The notes under the pieces are model-generated. The model searched no databases, was not told where the DNA came from, and was given only the letters and a program-made list of their open reading frames with translations. Of a DNA stretch of 64,000 nucleotides, positions 1 to 8,879 are shown in pieces. The DNA is taken from assembly GCA_002402045.2 (NCBI GenBank), contig NVUX02000002.1, forward strand, positions 61,185 to 125,184, given 5' to 3'. Within the stretch, counting starts at the first letter, position 1; the number at the start of each line of letters is the position of its first letter. The translations under genes were made by a program, and so were the position numbers. Source of the stretch: Paracoccaceae bacterium. GTDB taxonomy: Bacteria; Pseudomonadota; Alphaproteobacteria; Rhodobacterales; Rhodobacteraceae.

Positions 1-1087
1 CGGTGCCGAAAACTCGTTTTGCCTCAGTTGAAAGCAGTTGCAGGCGGGCCTGCACATCGGTGCGTTGGGCTTCTGAGACCAGCGCGCCCATAGTGGTTTC
101 ACGCGCGGCAGGGTCGCCAATAATTACTGTGTCGAGCTTGGCGGACAGCGCCTTAATCACGGGATTCACCAGCGCCTCGGGCGCGATAATCCGGCGGATG
201 GCGGTGCATTTTTGCCCTGCTTTGGTGGTGATCTCGCGGAAAGCCTCTTCAATAAATAGGCCAAATTCGGGCGTGCCCACCGTGGCATCAGGCCCAAGAA
301 TAGAGGCGTTTAGGCTATCTTGCTCAGCCGTAAAGCGCACCGAGTTTTGCAGCAGGTGCTTGGAAGAGCGCAGCATTAGCGCGGTATCGGCCGAGCCGGT
401 AAAGGCAACCGAATCTTGTGCGCCCAACTGGCCGAGCAAATCACCGGAGCCACCAGCGATAAACTGGATAGACCCCTCGGGGAAAATGCCGCTTTCTACC
501 ATAATCCGAAACGCTGCTTCAGCAACATGTACGGTGCAGGTCGCCGGTTTTATAATCGCGGGAACGCCCGCCAGCAGGGTAGGCGCGAGCTTTTCAAGCA
601 TGCCCCATACCGGAAAGTTGTAGGCATTTATATGCACAGCCGCGCCCAGCATCGGCGTGCAAATATGTTGTCCCATAAAGCTGCCATTGCGGGATAGCTG
701 CTCCAGGTCGCCATCCAGATAAACATGCGCATCGGGTAATTCCCGCCGCCCTTTGGAGGCAAAAACCAGCATGGTGGTGATGCCGCCGTCAATGTCTATC
801 TGGCTATCGGCATGGGTTGCACCAGTGGTGTAGCTGAGCTGATAAAACGGTTTTTTGTTGGCTTTCAGGTGCAGCGCTAGCGCTTTTAGGCGGCGGGCGC
901 GGTCATGGAACGTGAGCTTTCGCAGGGCAGGGCCGCCTACGTTTCGGGCGTGGTCCAGCATGGCTTGGGTGTCTAATGCGCTGCCCGCTTGGGCGATTTT
1001 CTCACTCGTGACGGCTGAGAAAATCGGGCGGGCCTGCTTGGTCGGCGCTATCCACTTACCGGCGGCAAAACTGTTGATTTGTAGCAT
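1..1087 (-). CDS. paaZ: PaaZ, ring-opening/aldehyde dehydrogenase of phenylacetate degradation, C-terminus cut by the window edge
   Basis: The visible 362 codons are an aldehyde dehydrogenase domain of the PaaZ type. The general base Glu255 (AEQDSLN context) and catalytic Cys294 (GQKCTA context) can be read. In the family this domain oxidises 3-oxo-5,6-dehydrosuberyl-CoA semialdehyde to the acid. A C-terminal MaoC-like hydratase domain that opens oxepin-CoA normally follows, but that part lies outside the window. The ATG at 1087 is preceded by an AAAGGA site and starts 3 nt after the stop of the upstream gene, so the two are co-transcribed. The paaI and paaK genes nearby support PaaZ over a generic aldehyde dehydrogenase. 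Naming is confident; presence of the MaoC domain is unseen. Confidence 0.88.
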   Translation of the reverse strand, partial: MLQINSFAAGKWIAPTKQARPIFSAVTSEKIAQAGSALDTQAMLDHARNVGGPALRKLTFHDRARRLKALALHLKANKKPFYQLSYTTGATHADSQIDIDGGITTMLVFASKGRRELPDAHVYLDGDLEQLSRNGSFMGQHICTPMLGAAVHINAYNFPVWGMLEKLAPTLLAGVPAIIKPATCTVHVAEAAFRIMVESGIFPEGSIQFIAGGSGDLLGQLGAQDSVAFTGSADTALMLRSSKHLLQNSVRFTAEQDSLNASILGPDATVGTPEFGLFIEEAFREITTKAGQKCTAIRRIIAPEALVNPVIKALSAKLDTVIIGDPAARETTMGALVSEAQRTDVQARLQLLSTEAKRVFGT

Positions 1088-1090
1088 GGT

Positions 1091-3094
1091 CTATCCTTTA
1101 AATTTGTCAGCCAGCACCCAAGAGCCGGGGCTTTGCGCGGCGAGGGCCGCCACCATATCGGAGAGGTTTTCTAGCGTATCCCCATAGTGCATAGGCCCGC
1201 CGCGCCAGCGCGGAAAGCCGTAGCCCAGTATTTGCACAACGTCGATATCGCCCGCCGTGGCCGCAATCCCTTCGTCCAGTATCCGCTGGCCTTCATTGAT
1301 AAGCGCCGCGAGCAGCCGCGCGACGATCTCTTGATCAGAGAACGTAAGCTGGCGCGCCGCAGCGGCGTGGATCATCGCGCTGACCTCGGCATCTTCCAGC
1401 GGGGAGCGGCCTCCGTCATACCTATACCAGCCCTTGCCCGCCCGCTGGCCAGTGCGGCCCATCTCCACCAGCTTGTCGCCGATATCCACATAGCGCTCGC
1501 TTTCGGGGCGGTTGGCGGCCTGCCGCTGGCGGTTGGCATATGAAATTTGCAGCCCCGTGAGGTCTTGTAATTCATACGGTCCCATCGGCATACCAAAGCC
1601 GCGCATGGCGGCGTCTATTTGGGCTGGCATGGCCCCGTCGGCCAGCAGATAATCAGCGGCGCGGCGATAGGCGGCGAGCATGCGGTTGCCGATGAAGCCA
1701 TCACACACGCCGGAAAGCACAGGGTTTTTACCCTGCTTTTTGGCGAGGGTAAAACCGCTAGCCAGAGTCTCAGGGCTGGTGCTGTTCAGTGCTACGATCT
1801 CGACCAGCTTCATGATGTGCGCGGGTGAAAAATAATGCAGCCCGAGGCAGCGGGAAGGGTTTTTAATGCCGGCAAAAATATCGTGGGGGTTCAGGTACGA
1901 GGTGTTGGTGGCGAGGAGTGCATTTGCAGGCAAATGGGCTGCGAGTTTGGAAAAAACCTGTTGTTTGACGCTCAGGTCTTCAAACACGGCTTCAAGCCCG
2001 AGGTCAGCATTTTTGGCGGCGTTATAGTCATCTGTGGCCACAAGCTCTGCCTGTAGGCGTGCCAAACCTTGCGCGTCCAATTTGCCTCGCTTAACAGCGC
2101 CTTCCAAAATGCTTGTTACGCGATCACGGCCTGCTTGCGCCGCAGCATGGCTAACCTCAAGCAGCACCACTTTCATCCCTGCAAACAGCATAGAAGCCGC
2201 GATTCCAGCGCCCATAAGCCCGCCACCAACAATGGCAACGGTCTTTATATTCTGCGGGGTTGCGCCCTTTATGGCCGCGGGCCTAGCTGCGGTGCGTTCA
2301 CTAAAAAATGCGTGCCGGAGGGCCTTGGATTCGGCTGATTGGCGCAACGTCAAGTGTAGCGCTCGCTCGCGTGGCTGGCCCTCGGAAAAATCGGTTTCAC
2401 AAGCCCAAAGGAGGGCGCTTAGGTTATGAAACGGTGCGTTCGCTCCTTTGGAGGTTTTGGCAAGCCTAGCGCGGGTTGTGGCAAGGAAATCTGTTGTAAC
2501 CATCGGGCGTGGCAGGGCGCTGACCGGAGTAGGCTTGCTCGGCGGGTTAGCCATTAAAACCGTGGCCGTGGCTTCGAGATCATCCGTGAGGGCATCTATT
2601 CCGCCCGCTTCAAGCATGGTCTTGGTATCCACCATTTTGCCTGTTGTGACCATATCACACGCCAGTTCAAACCCCACAAGCCGAGGCAATCTTTGCGAGC
2701 CACCCGCCCCCGGAATAAGGCCGACGCTCACTTCTGGCAGGGCAAACCGCGTGTCGCTAAGTGCTATGCGGTGGCTACAGCCCAGTGCAATTTCAAGGCC
2801 CCCGCCAAGCACAGTGCCATAAAGCAGGGCCAACCATGGGGCGGGGCTATGCTCGATAGCGGCAACCACATCGGGGAGGTCGGGCGCTTGGGCCGCTTTG
2901 TCGAACTCCGCCATATCGCCCCCTGCAATCCATGTGCGCCCAGTGCAGCGCAGCACCACGGCGCGCGCGGTTTTTGCCTCGGCTACAGCGTCCATTAGCC
3001 CTTGGCGCACCGCTTTCGAGGTGGCGTTTACCGGCGGGTTGTTGATGGTGACATGCAGAATGTCCCCCACCAGCTTGGTGGTTACGATGGTCAT
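1091..3094 (-). CDS. Fused enoyl-CoA hydratase / 3-hydroxyacyl-CoA dehydrogenase (FadJ-like, paa-associated)
   Basis: This 667-residue protein has an N-terminal crotonase domain (about 1-190; oxyanion-loop region IAGGDMAEF at 56-64, PGAGGSQRLPR at 128-138). It is followed by a NAD-binding 3-hydroxyacyl-CoA dehydrogenase domain starting with GGGLMGAGIA at 290-299, with the HYFSP signature near 420 and a C-terminal helical dimerisation part. It would hydrate enoyl-CoA and oxidise the resulting 3-hydroxyacyl-CoA, here most likely the beta-oxidation-like steps after ring opening (the job of separate PaaF/PaaG and PaaH proteins elsewhere). It is first in a leftward operon with paaZ, divergent from paaI-paaK, with an operator candidate in the gap. 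A general fatty-acid role cannot be excluded from sequence alone. Confidence 0.85.
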   Translation of the reverse strand: MTIVTTKLVGDILHVTINNPPVNATSKAVRQGLMDAVAEAKTARAVVLRCTGRTWIAGGDMAEFDKAAQAPDLPDVVAAIEHSPAPWLALLYGTVLGGGLEIALGCSHRIALSDTRFALPEVSVGLIPGAGGSQRLPRLVGFELACDMVTTGKMVDTKTMLEAGGIDALTDDLEATATVLMANPPSKPTPVSALPRPMVTTDFLATTRARLAKTSKGANAPFHNLSALLWACETDFSEGQPRERALHLTLRQSAESKALRHAFFSERTAARPAAIKGATPQNIKTVAIVGGGLMGAGIAASMLFAGMKVVLLEVSHAAAQAGRDRVTSILEGAVKRGKLDAQGLARLQAELVATDDYNAAKNADLGLEAVFEDLSVKQQVFSKLAAHLPANALLATNTSYLNPHDIFAGIKNPSRCLGLHYFSPAHIMKLVEIVALNSTSPETLASGFTLAKKQGKNPVLSGVCDGFIGNRMLAAYRRAADYLLADGAMPAQIDAAMRGFGMPMGPYELQDLTGLQISYANRQRQAANRPESERYVDIGDKLVEMGRTGQRAGKGWYRYDGGRSPLEDAEVSAMIHAAAARQLTFSDQEIVARLLAALINEGQRILDEGIAATAGDIDVVQILGYGFPRWRGGPMHYGDTLENLSDMVAALAAQSPGSWVLADKFKG

Positions 3095-3120
3095 AGCGGC
3101 TCCCTTTTGTGAGTTACTAT

Positions 3121-3134
3121 TGACCGGATGGTCA
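3121..3134. promoter_or_regulatory. Candidate TetR-type operator in the divergent paa promoter region
   Basis: A perfect inverted repeat, TGACC-GGAT-GGTCA, lies 27 bp from the start of the leftward operon and 36 bp upstream of paaI. Its size and position fit a TetR-family repressor controlling both divergent arms, and such a regulator is encoded at the end of the rightward arm. The assignment to that regulator is inference. Confidence 0.55.
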
Positions 3135-3169
3135 GCTTATGTAAAGTGGGAAAAAAGGGGAGAGACAGG

Positions 3170-3613
3170 ATGGCCGAAATTTCTGCGATGGAGCGGGCCA
3201 GGCGCTCGCGGGATGCAATGTGGAGTGGGGATGAGGCCTCGCGCTGGTTTGGCATGACCTGTAAAATGGTTGCACCGGGGGAGGCGATTGTATCCATGCT
3301 TCTGGAAGCCCATCACTGCAACGGCCACAAAACCTGCCACGGGGGCGTGAGCTATGCGCTGGGAGATAGCGCCTTTGCGATTGCCTGCAACAGCTATAAC
3401 CAAATCGCGGTGGCGCAGCATAATTCGATGACCTATATCGCCCCCGCGTTTGAGGGGGATGTGCTGGAGGCCCACGCGGTGGAGCGCAGCCGCTCAGGCC
3501 GCTCTGGCATTTATGATGTGCGGATTACCAACCAAAACGGCAATTTAATCGCGGAATTTCGTGGCGGCTCACGGGTGATCCGCGGGCAGCATTTTGAGGA
3601 GGCAGACGCATGA
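3170..3613 (+). CDS. paaI: PaaI hotdog-fold acyl-CoA thioesterase
   Basis: A 147-residue single hotdog domain. The conserved His-Gly-Gly turn and the following acidic helix (CHGGVSYALGDSAFAIACN) are the PaaI active-site region. The family releases CoA from ring-hydroxylated phenylacetyl-CoA and related dead-end thioesters, freeing trapped CoA. An upstream in-frame start at 3128 exists, but it would overlap the operator palindrome. The ATG at 3170 follows a GGGAGAGACAGG ribosome-binding region, so 3170 is chosen. Its stop overlaps the start of paaK in ATGA, indicating translational coupling. It is the first gene of the rightward paaI-paaK-TetR operon. Confidence 0.88.
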   Translation: MAEISAMERARRSRDAMWSGDEASRWFGMTCKMVAPGEAIVSMLLEAHHCNGHKTCHGGVSYALGDSAFAIACNSYNQIAVAQHNSMTYIAPAFEGDVLEAHAVERSRSGRSGIYDVRITNQNGNLIAEFRGGSRVIRGQHFEEADA

Positions 3614-4920
3614 AGGACCTAACGCCAAACCGTAAGGATTTAGACCCGATTGAAATTGCCTCGTTAGACGAAATTCAGGCGCTCCAACTCAAGCGGATGA
3701 AATGGTCGCTGAACCATGCCTATAAAAACGTGCCGTTTTATCGGGCAAAGTTTGACGCGGCGGGGGTGCATCCGGATGATCTGCGCAGCTTGGCGGACCT
3801 CGCGAAATTCCCTTTTACGGTGAAGCAGGACCTGCGGGACAATTATCCGTTTGGCATGTTTGCCGTGCCGCGTGACCAAATTTCGCGGGTGCATGCCTCA
3901 AGCGGCACCACCGGCCAGCCAACCGTGGTTGGCTACACCAAAAACGATATTTCCACATGGGCCGATGTGGTGGCCCGCTCAATGCGCGCCAGCGGCACCC
4001 GCCCCGGCGATGTGGTGCATATTTCATATGGCTACGGCTTGTTTACCGGCGGCTTGGGCGCGCATTATGGCGCCGAGCGGCTGGGCTGTACGGTGGTGCC
4101 GGTAAGTGGCGGCATGACCAATCGGCAAGTGCGGCTGATCGAGGACTTTCAGGCCAGCACCATTATGGTGACGCCGTCCTATATGCTTTCGATTCTCGAT
4201 GAATACCGCAAGCAGGGCCGAGACCCGCGCGAAAGCAGCTTGCAGGTGGGCATTTTTGGCGCTGAGCCGTGGACGAATGCCATGCGGGCAGAGGTGGAAG
4301 CCGCCTTTGATATGCACGCGGTCGATATTTACGGGCTGTCTGAGGTGATGGGGCCGGGGGTGGCCAATGAATGTGTGGAAACCAAAGACGGGCTGCACAT
4401 TTGGGAAGACCATTTTTACCCCGAGATCATCAACCCTGAAACTGGCGAAGTGGTGGCCGATGGCGAGAAGGGCGAGCTGGTGTTTACCACGCTCACCAAA
4501 GAGGGCTTTCCGATTATCCGCTACCGCACACGAGACCTTACGCGGCTTTTGCCGGGGTCAGCGCGCAGCATGCGGCGGATGGAGAAAATTACGGGGCGCA
4601 CTGATGATATGATCATTTTACGCGGGGTAAACGTGTTTCCAACCCAGATTGAAGAGCAAATATTGGCAGTGGAAAGCCTTTCGCCGCATTTTCAGATAGA
4701 GCTGACGCGGGCGGGCCGGATGGACGCCATGGTGGTGCATGTGGAGGCCACAGAGGGCGCGGCTAGTGCTGAGGCGCGGGCGGCATCGGCGGTAGTGCTG
4801 ACCAAGAAAATCAAGTCTATCGTTGGCGTTTCGGCTCTGGTAGACGTGCTGGAACCTGGGGCTATAGAGCGCTCGCTAGGGAAGGCAGTGCGGGTAGTGG
4901 ATAACCGCCCCAAGGAGTAA
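3610..4920 (+). CDS. paaK: Phenylacetate-CoA ligase
   Basis: A 436-residue adenylate-forming enzyme of normal PaaK length. The phosphate-binding loop SSGTTGQPTVVGYT lies near residues 97-110, the YGLSEVMGPGVA motif in the middle, and a C-terminal lid domain (GRTDDMIILRGVNVFP) follows. The family activates phenylacetate with ATP and CoA to phenylacetyl-CoA, the entry step of the aerobic hybrid pathway whose later enzymes are on the opposite arm. It overlaps paaI by 4 nt and is followed after 2 nt by the TetR gene. Nothing unusual is seen. Confidence 0.93.
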   Translation: MKDLTPNRKDLDPIEIASLDEIQALQLKRMKWSLNHAYKNVPFYRAKFDAAGVHPDDLRSLADLAKFPFTVKQDLRDNYPFGMFAVPRDQISRVHASSGTTGQPTVVGYTKNDISTWADVVARSMRASGTRPGDVVHISYGYGLFTGGLGAHYGAERLGCTVVPVSGGMTNRQVRLIEDFQASTIMVTPSYMLSILDEYRKQGRDPRESSLQVGIFGAEPWTNAMRAEVEAAFDMHAVDIYGLSEVMGPGVANECVETKDGLHIWEDHFYPEIINPETGEVVADGEKGELVFTTLTKEGFPIIRYRTRDLTRLLPGSARSMRRMEKITGRTDDMIILRGVNVFPTQIEEQILAVESLSPHFQIELTRAGRMDAMVVHVEATEGAASAEARAASAVVLTKKIKSIVGVSALVDVLEPGAIERSLGKAVRVVDNRPKE

Positions 4921-4922
4921 GT

Positions 4923-5504
4923 ATGGCACGGACAATCGCCAAAGACCACGACGCAAAGAGGGTGGCCATCCGCGTGGCCGCCGCGCGGATATTTGCGGCC
5001 CAAGGGGTGGATAGGGCTTCAATGAGCTCGATTGCCAAAGGCTGCGGGATTTCAAAAGCGCTGATCTATCACTATTATGCGAGCAAGGCCGAGCTGCTTT
5101 TTGATATTCTGGAGTGCCATCTGAATGGGCTGAACACCGTGGTGGACGCGGTGCCGATGGCTGAACCTCGGGCATATCTGCGCGCCATTGTGCTGGAAAT
5201 TCTGCTTGCCTATGCGGGTGCGGATGACCTGCACCGGATTTTGATAAACAGCCGAGATGTTTTGAGCCGCGATCAGCAGGCCGAGATTAACAATGTGCAG
5301 CGGCGGCTGATCGCGAAGGTGTCTGGCGCGATTAAAGCGGTGTCACCGAAGATTGCGGAAGATAAATTACACGCGGTAACGATGTCGCTTTTTGGTATGA
5401 CCAACTGGTATTTCATGTGGAATCGCGATGAAGATGAAAACGCGCGTCGCAGCTACGCGGCACTGGTGGCCGACTTGTTTTTGGATGGTGTCGACGCTGT
5501 GTGA
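4923..5504 (+). CDS. TetR-family regulator, probably of the paa locus
   Basis: 193 residues. The N-terminal helix-turn-helix is clear (MSSIAKGCGISKALIYHYY around residues 37-55) and the remainder is the helical ligand-binding and dimerisation domain. It starts 2 nt after paaK behind an AAGGAG site, so it belongs to the same transcript. TetR-type PaaR proteins in other proteobacteria repress paa operons until phenylacetyl-CoA binds. By context this gene is a candidate for that role, with the palindrome at 3121-3134 as its site. The ligand is inferred, not seen. Confidence 0.85.
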   Translation: MARTIAKDHDAKRVAIRVAAARIFAAQGVDRASMSSIAKGCGISKALIYHYYASKAELLFDILECHLNGLNTVVDAVPMAEPRAYLRAIVLEILLAYAGADDLHRILINSRDVLSRDQQAEINNVQRRLIAKVSGAIKAVSPKIAEDKLHAVTMSLFGMTNWYFMWNRDEDENARRSYAALVADLFLDGVDAV

Positions 5505-5546
5505 AACAAGCGGCGCGTCAGGCATTGCGCTTGCTGATATACCCCG

Positions 5547-5569
5547 CCCGCGCCGCAGGGCGGCGCGGG
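5547..5569. terminator. GC-rich hairpin between convergent genes
   Basis: A perfect 10-bp stem (CCCGCGCCGC / GCGGCGCGGG) with a 3-nt loop lies between the convergent TetR and CAP-domain genes. There is no T-run on either side. It is probably a bidirectional transcription barrier rather than a textbook intrinsic terminator. Confidence 0.5.
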
Positions 5570-5615
5570 TGAAATGTTGCAAAATAGAGCAAGGCCAAAC
5601 GCGCCGCGTTATCCG

Positions 5616-6251
5616 CTATCCGGCAAAAACCTGGCTGGCATACACTTCTCCACAAAGCTGCCCCCGCCTATCAATTCCGAATGCAGCCCCCATGCGCGTA
5701 TAGCGTCGGTTGATGATATTGGTAAGGTGATCACGCGAGGTTTCCCAGGACTTCACTAATTCCTGCGCGAGGCTGCGATAGGTATGAATAGGCACGGGTT
5801 GTCGGGTTGCCAAATATCGAAACGCGCAGTTCTCAGCCGGAATGTAGGGCCGGCCATTTAGAATATAGACGAAATTTTTAGCGATATTCTCACCGGCAGA
5901 CCTGAAATTTCGGGTTTGGGCGCGCATCCGCTCGCGCAAATCACGCGCGCCTGCCACATTAAGATTGTGGCTATAGGTGCGTGTGCGGGTCATATTGCGG
6001 GCTTGGGTATTGGCCGCACCTATCACATCGCGCGTCGAATTAAAAAGTGGCAACCCACGGCGGCACCTAATTTTATTGGTATAATAAAGCACAGCACGGT
6101 TAAATAAATCTTGGTTTATCGAGCCACTGTTGATTTGCCGATCATAGGCACTGCCTTGCAGTGGTGCTGGGCAGGCGGCCTGCGCCAAAACAGCTGAGAA
6201 TAAAACAAAAAATACTGCGAGAAACGAGTTACGAAAAATGGAATGGATCAT
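5616..6251 (-). CDS. Secreted CAP/SCP-domain protein
   Basis: About 211 residues, with a signal peptide (MIHSIFRNSFLAVFFVLFSAVLAQA) followed by a CAP (cysteine-rich secretory / PR-1) domain. Family hallmarks are an N-terminal helix ending before SHNLNVAG, then GENIAKN, and a C-terminal TNIINRRYTRMGAAFGID block. CAP proteins in bacteria are exported and of mixed or unknown function. A longer frame opens at 6302, but the ATG at 6251 has an AAAGGA site and starts the signal peptide, so it is preferred. It stands alone, convergent with the TetR gene and divergent from folB. Confidence 0.82.
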   Translation of the reverse strand: MIHSIFRNSFLAVFFVLFSAVLAQAACPAPLQGSAYDRQINSGSINQDLFNRAVLYYTNKIRCRRGLPLFNSTRDVIGAANTQARNMTRTRTYSHNLNVAGARDLRERMRAQTRNFRSAGENIAKNFVYILNGRPYIPAENCAFRYLATRQPVPIHTYRSLAQELVKSWETSRDHLTNIINRRYTRMGAAFGIDRRGQLCGEVYASQVFAG

Positions 6252-6393
6252 TTGTCGTCCTTTGGTTGCCGGTGTTTTGGCAGGGTGGTGGCGGATATTC
6301 AAGCGGTTGATTGCCGCTATTGAGGCATAATGGTTGACGAATCGGGCTATATTATGGCCTGAGCGGTTAAACGCTTGTTAAGGCGAAGGGGAA

Positions 6394-7335
6394 ATGATGG
6401 ACGAGACAGCAATTGCCTTTGAGGCTCCTAATGTGCGCGCAGCAGCTACGGCTTCAGGCGCGCCGCTTGATAGGATCTCGGTGCGCGACTATGAGCGCGA
6501 GGTGGAAATCGGGGCATTTCAAAGCGAGCGCGGCGTGCAGCAGCGCATTCGGTTTAATGTTGTGCTCGAAGTTTCGCGCCATGACGCCGCGCGGGATGAT
6601 GATGTGGATAAGGTCATTTCTTATGATACCATCACGGAAGCGATCGAGCTTCAGCTCACCACCGAGCGCATCAACCTATTGGAAACACTGGCCGAGCGGG
6701 TGGCCGAGCGCTGCCTGGAAGACCCCCGCGCCGTGCGGGCCTTTGTGCGGATCGAGAAGTTAGACCGTATTCCCGGTACGCTCGGCGTAGAGATTGTGCG
6801 GATGCGCCATGGAGCAGAAACCATCCATCCGGTCGAGGTTGAAAAAGTTGACGCCACCCCGCACCCGCTGGTGGTATGCCTGAGTAACGAGGCGCTGCAT
6901 GGGCCAAACCTTGGTGCGTGGCTGGATGCGATTGCGGGCCATGTTTTGCCGGCCATTATTTGCGTTGAGCCAGCGATGGAAGCCGCACCTCAAAGCGCTT
7001 CCTCATTGGTGCAGCGGCGGATTGATCTGCTTTCAATGGAGCAAAACGCGTGGATCTTGGCCGGAAAAGATAGCCGCTGTGTTGTCGTCGATAGCCGCAC
7101 CGAGCTTGACTGGGCCATGAAGCACGAGCAGCTTTCCGTTTGGGCGCCAAGCAAGATCGTGATGGATGCGGTGCCGCATCCCAAAGACATATCCCCCGCC
7201 GCCTTGGCCATTTGGCTGGCGCGAGAATTTGATGCCAAGCGGGTGCTTCTTGTCGGGTTCACTGAGCCAAGTGATAAATTAGGCGTAGCCGTGGGCGTGG
7301 TTGGCGCAGATTTTCCCCCAGAAATAGGAGCCTAG
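6394..7335 (+). CDS. folB: Dihydroneopterin aldolase with C-terminal extension
   Basis: Residues about 22-145 form a FolB domain. The stretch ISVRDYEREVEIGAFQSERG resembles the family's opening strand, and the ISYDTI and NLLETLAERVAERCL motifs follow. FolB converts dihydroneopterin to 6-hydroxymethyl-dihydropterin and glycolaldehyde. Typical FolB is about 120 residues. Here another 165 residues follow, without a motif I can assign, ending in a segment with hydrophobic beta-strands. It is the first gene of an operon with folP two genes on, consistent with folate synthesis. ATG 6394 has a GAAGGGG site. Function of the extension is unknown. Confidence 0.85.
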   Translation: MMDETAIAFEAPNVRAAATASGAPLDRISVRDYEREVEIGAFQSERGVQQRIRFNVVLEVSRHDAARDDDVDKVISYDTITEAIELQLTTERINLLETLAERVAERCLEDPRAVRAFVRIEKLDRIPGTLGVEIVRMRHGAETIHPVEVEKVDATPHPLVVCLSNEALHGPNLGAWLDAIAGHVLPAIICVEPAMEAAPQSASSLVQRRIDLLSMEQNAWILAGKDSRCVVVDSRTELDWAMKHEQLSVWAPSKIVMDAVPHPKDISPAALAIWLAREFDAKRVLLVGFTEPSDKLGVAVGVVGADFPPEIGA

Positions 7336-7336
7336 C

Positions 7337-7891
7337 ATGGCCGCTCATCCCCCCGTTTGCGATTTTGGCGCAAAAGCACCAGGCTTCGACCTGCCAGACA
7401 CCAAAGGTATCCGCCATACGCGCGAAAGCCTGATGGGCGAAAAGGGGCTGGTGCTGATGTATATCTGCAACCACTGCCCCTACGTGATCGCGATTGCCAG
7501 CAAGCTGGCGCGTGATGGCAAAGCCCTGCAAGATATGGGGTTCGGCGTGGCGGCGGTTTGCGCCAATGACGCCAAAGCCTATCCGGAGGACAGCTTTGAA
7601 AATATGGTGAAGTTTGCCGAAGCTCAGGGCTTTACCTTCCCTTATCTCCATGATGAAAGTCAAGCGGTAGCAAAGGCTTACGGCGCGGTCTGCACGCCTG
7701 ATTTCTTTGGCTATAATGCTTCGGGCGAGCTGCAATTTCGCGGGCGGTTAGATGCCTCAGGGCGCAACGCAAGCCCCGAAAATGAGCCGCGTGAATTGAT
7801 CGAAGCGATGACGCTTGTGGCAAATACCGGCAAAGGGCCAGCCGTACAAACACCCTCGATAGGCTGCTCGATTAAGTGGAAAGATGGCTGA
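7337..7891 (+). CDS. Thioredoxin-fold peroxiredoxin-like protein (AhpC/TSA type)
   Basis: 184 residues with a thioredoxin-like fold. After an N-terminal strand (FDLPDTKG) comes the active-site region MYICNHCPYVIAI, which carries a C-N-H-C pair, then a cis-Pro region near GAVCTPDFFGY. This matches a widespread cytosolic thioredoxin-family group annotated as redoxin. It is probably a thiol oxidoreductase or peroxidase; the substrate cannot be told. It starts 1 nt after the folB stop and overlaps folP by 8 nt, so it is translated within the folate operon, although a link with folate chemistry is not evident. Confidence 0.78.
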   Translation: MAAHPPVCDFGAKAPGFDLPDTKGIRHTRESLMGEKGLVLMYICNHCPYVIAIASKLARDGKALQDMGFGVAAVCANDAKAYPEDSFENMVKFAEAQGFTFPYLHDESQAVAKAYGAVCTPDFFGYNASGELQFRGRLDASGRNASPENEPRELIEAMTLVANTGKGPAVQTPSIGCSIKWKDG

Positions 7892-8879
7892 TTATTTCCG
7901 CCCACTTGTGCAGCGAGAGGCCCCGCTGCACGCTTACCGCTTAGCCGGTGGTCCGCTTTGGTTTGAGCGGGTTGAGCATATGCGGCGAGATGGGTTTCGC
8001 GAGATCATTCCGGCCGAGGACATCCCCGAAGCGGTGCTAAACCGGCTCACCTCCCCACGCGCTCCGATTTGCGGTGTGTCGATGGACCAGCCCTCGATCA
8101 TGGGCATTCTTAATGTTACACCTGATAGCTTTTCTGACGGTGGGCAGCACCAAGGCCGCGAAGTGGCGGATGCGATTAAGCTTGTTAAGGACGGCGCGGA
8201 TATCATTGATATTGGGGGAGAATCTACCCGGCCCGGTGCCGATTTTGTGCCGCCAGAGCTTGAAGCCGCGCGTGTGCTGCCTGTGATTGAGGCGCTGGTG
8301 GCCAAAGGTGTTGGCCCGATATCTGTTGACACCCGCAAGGCCACTGTGGCCGAGGCCGCTCTATCGGCGGGGGCGGGCCTGTTTAACGATGTAACGGCGC
8401 TTACATTTGACCCTGAAAGCCTGAATGTGGTGGCGAAAAGTGGAGCGGCAGTCTGCCTGATGCATTCCGTCGGAACGCCTAAAGAAATGCAGGATAATCC
8501 TAGTTATAACAATATATTACTAGATGTTTTTGATTTTTTACATGAACGCGTTGAGGCTTGTGTCTCGGCCGGAATCCCTCGCGGTCGCATCATGGTGGAC
8601 CCCGGAATAGGCTTTGGAAAAACCGATGCCCATAGCCTCGCATTATTGCGCGGATTAAGCCTGTTTCATGGGCTGGGCTGTGCCTTGCTTCTCGGGGTTT
8701 CGCGCAAATCTATTATTGGGCGCATTGCCAATGCGCCCGCCCCTGAGCGGCGTTTTGCCGGTTCGATCACGCTGGGGCTGGAAGGCCTCAATCAGGGGGT
8801 GCAGATGCTGCGGGTGCATGATATTGTTGAGACTAGACAGGCAATCGCGCTATGGAGCGCGCTCAACATCGAGGCTTAA
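7884..8879 (+). CDS. folP: Dihydropteroate synthase
   Basis: 331 residues. The TIM-barrel DHPS core begins at PSIMGILNVTPDSFSDGG (about residues 70-87) and continues with GADIIDIGGESTRPGA. VSRKSIIG, which binds substrate phosphate, is near the end. It condenses p-aminobenzoate with hydroxymethyl-dihydropterin pyrophosphate. About 65 residues precede the core, longer than in E. coli and common in alphaproteobacteria; their role is not known to me. It overlaps the redoxin gene, and glmM begins at the next base after its stop. Confidence 0.94.
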   Translation: MADYFRPLVQREAPLHAYRLAGGPLWFERVEHMRRDGFREIIPAEDIPEAVLNRLTSPRAPICGVSMDQPSIMGILNVTPDSFSDGGQHQGREVADAIKLVKDGADIIDIGGESTRPGADFVPPELEAARVLPVIEALVAKGVGPISVDTRKATVAEAALSAGAGLFNDVTALTFDPESLNVVAKSGAAVCLMHSVGTPKEMQDNPSYNNILLDVFDFLHERVEACVSAGIPRGRIMVDPGIGFGKTDAHSLALLRGLSLFHGLGCALLLGVSRKSIIGRIANAPAPERRFAGSITLGLEGLNQGVQMLRVHDIVETRQAIALWSALNIEA

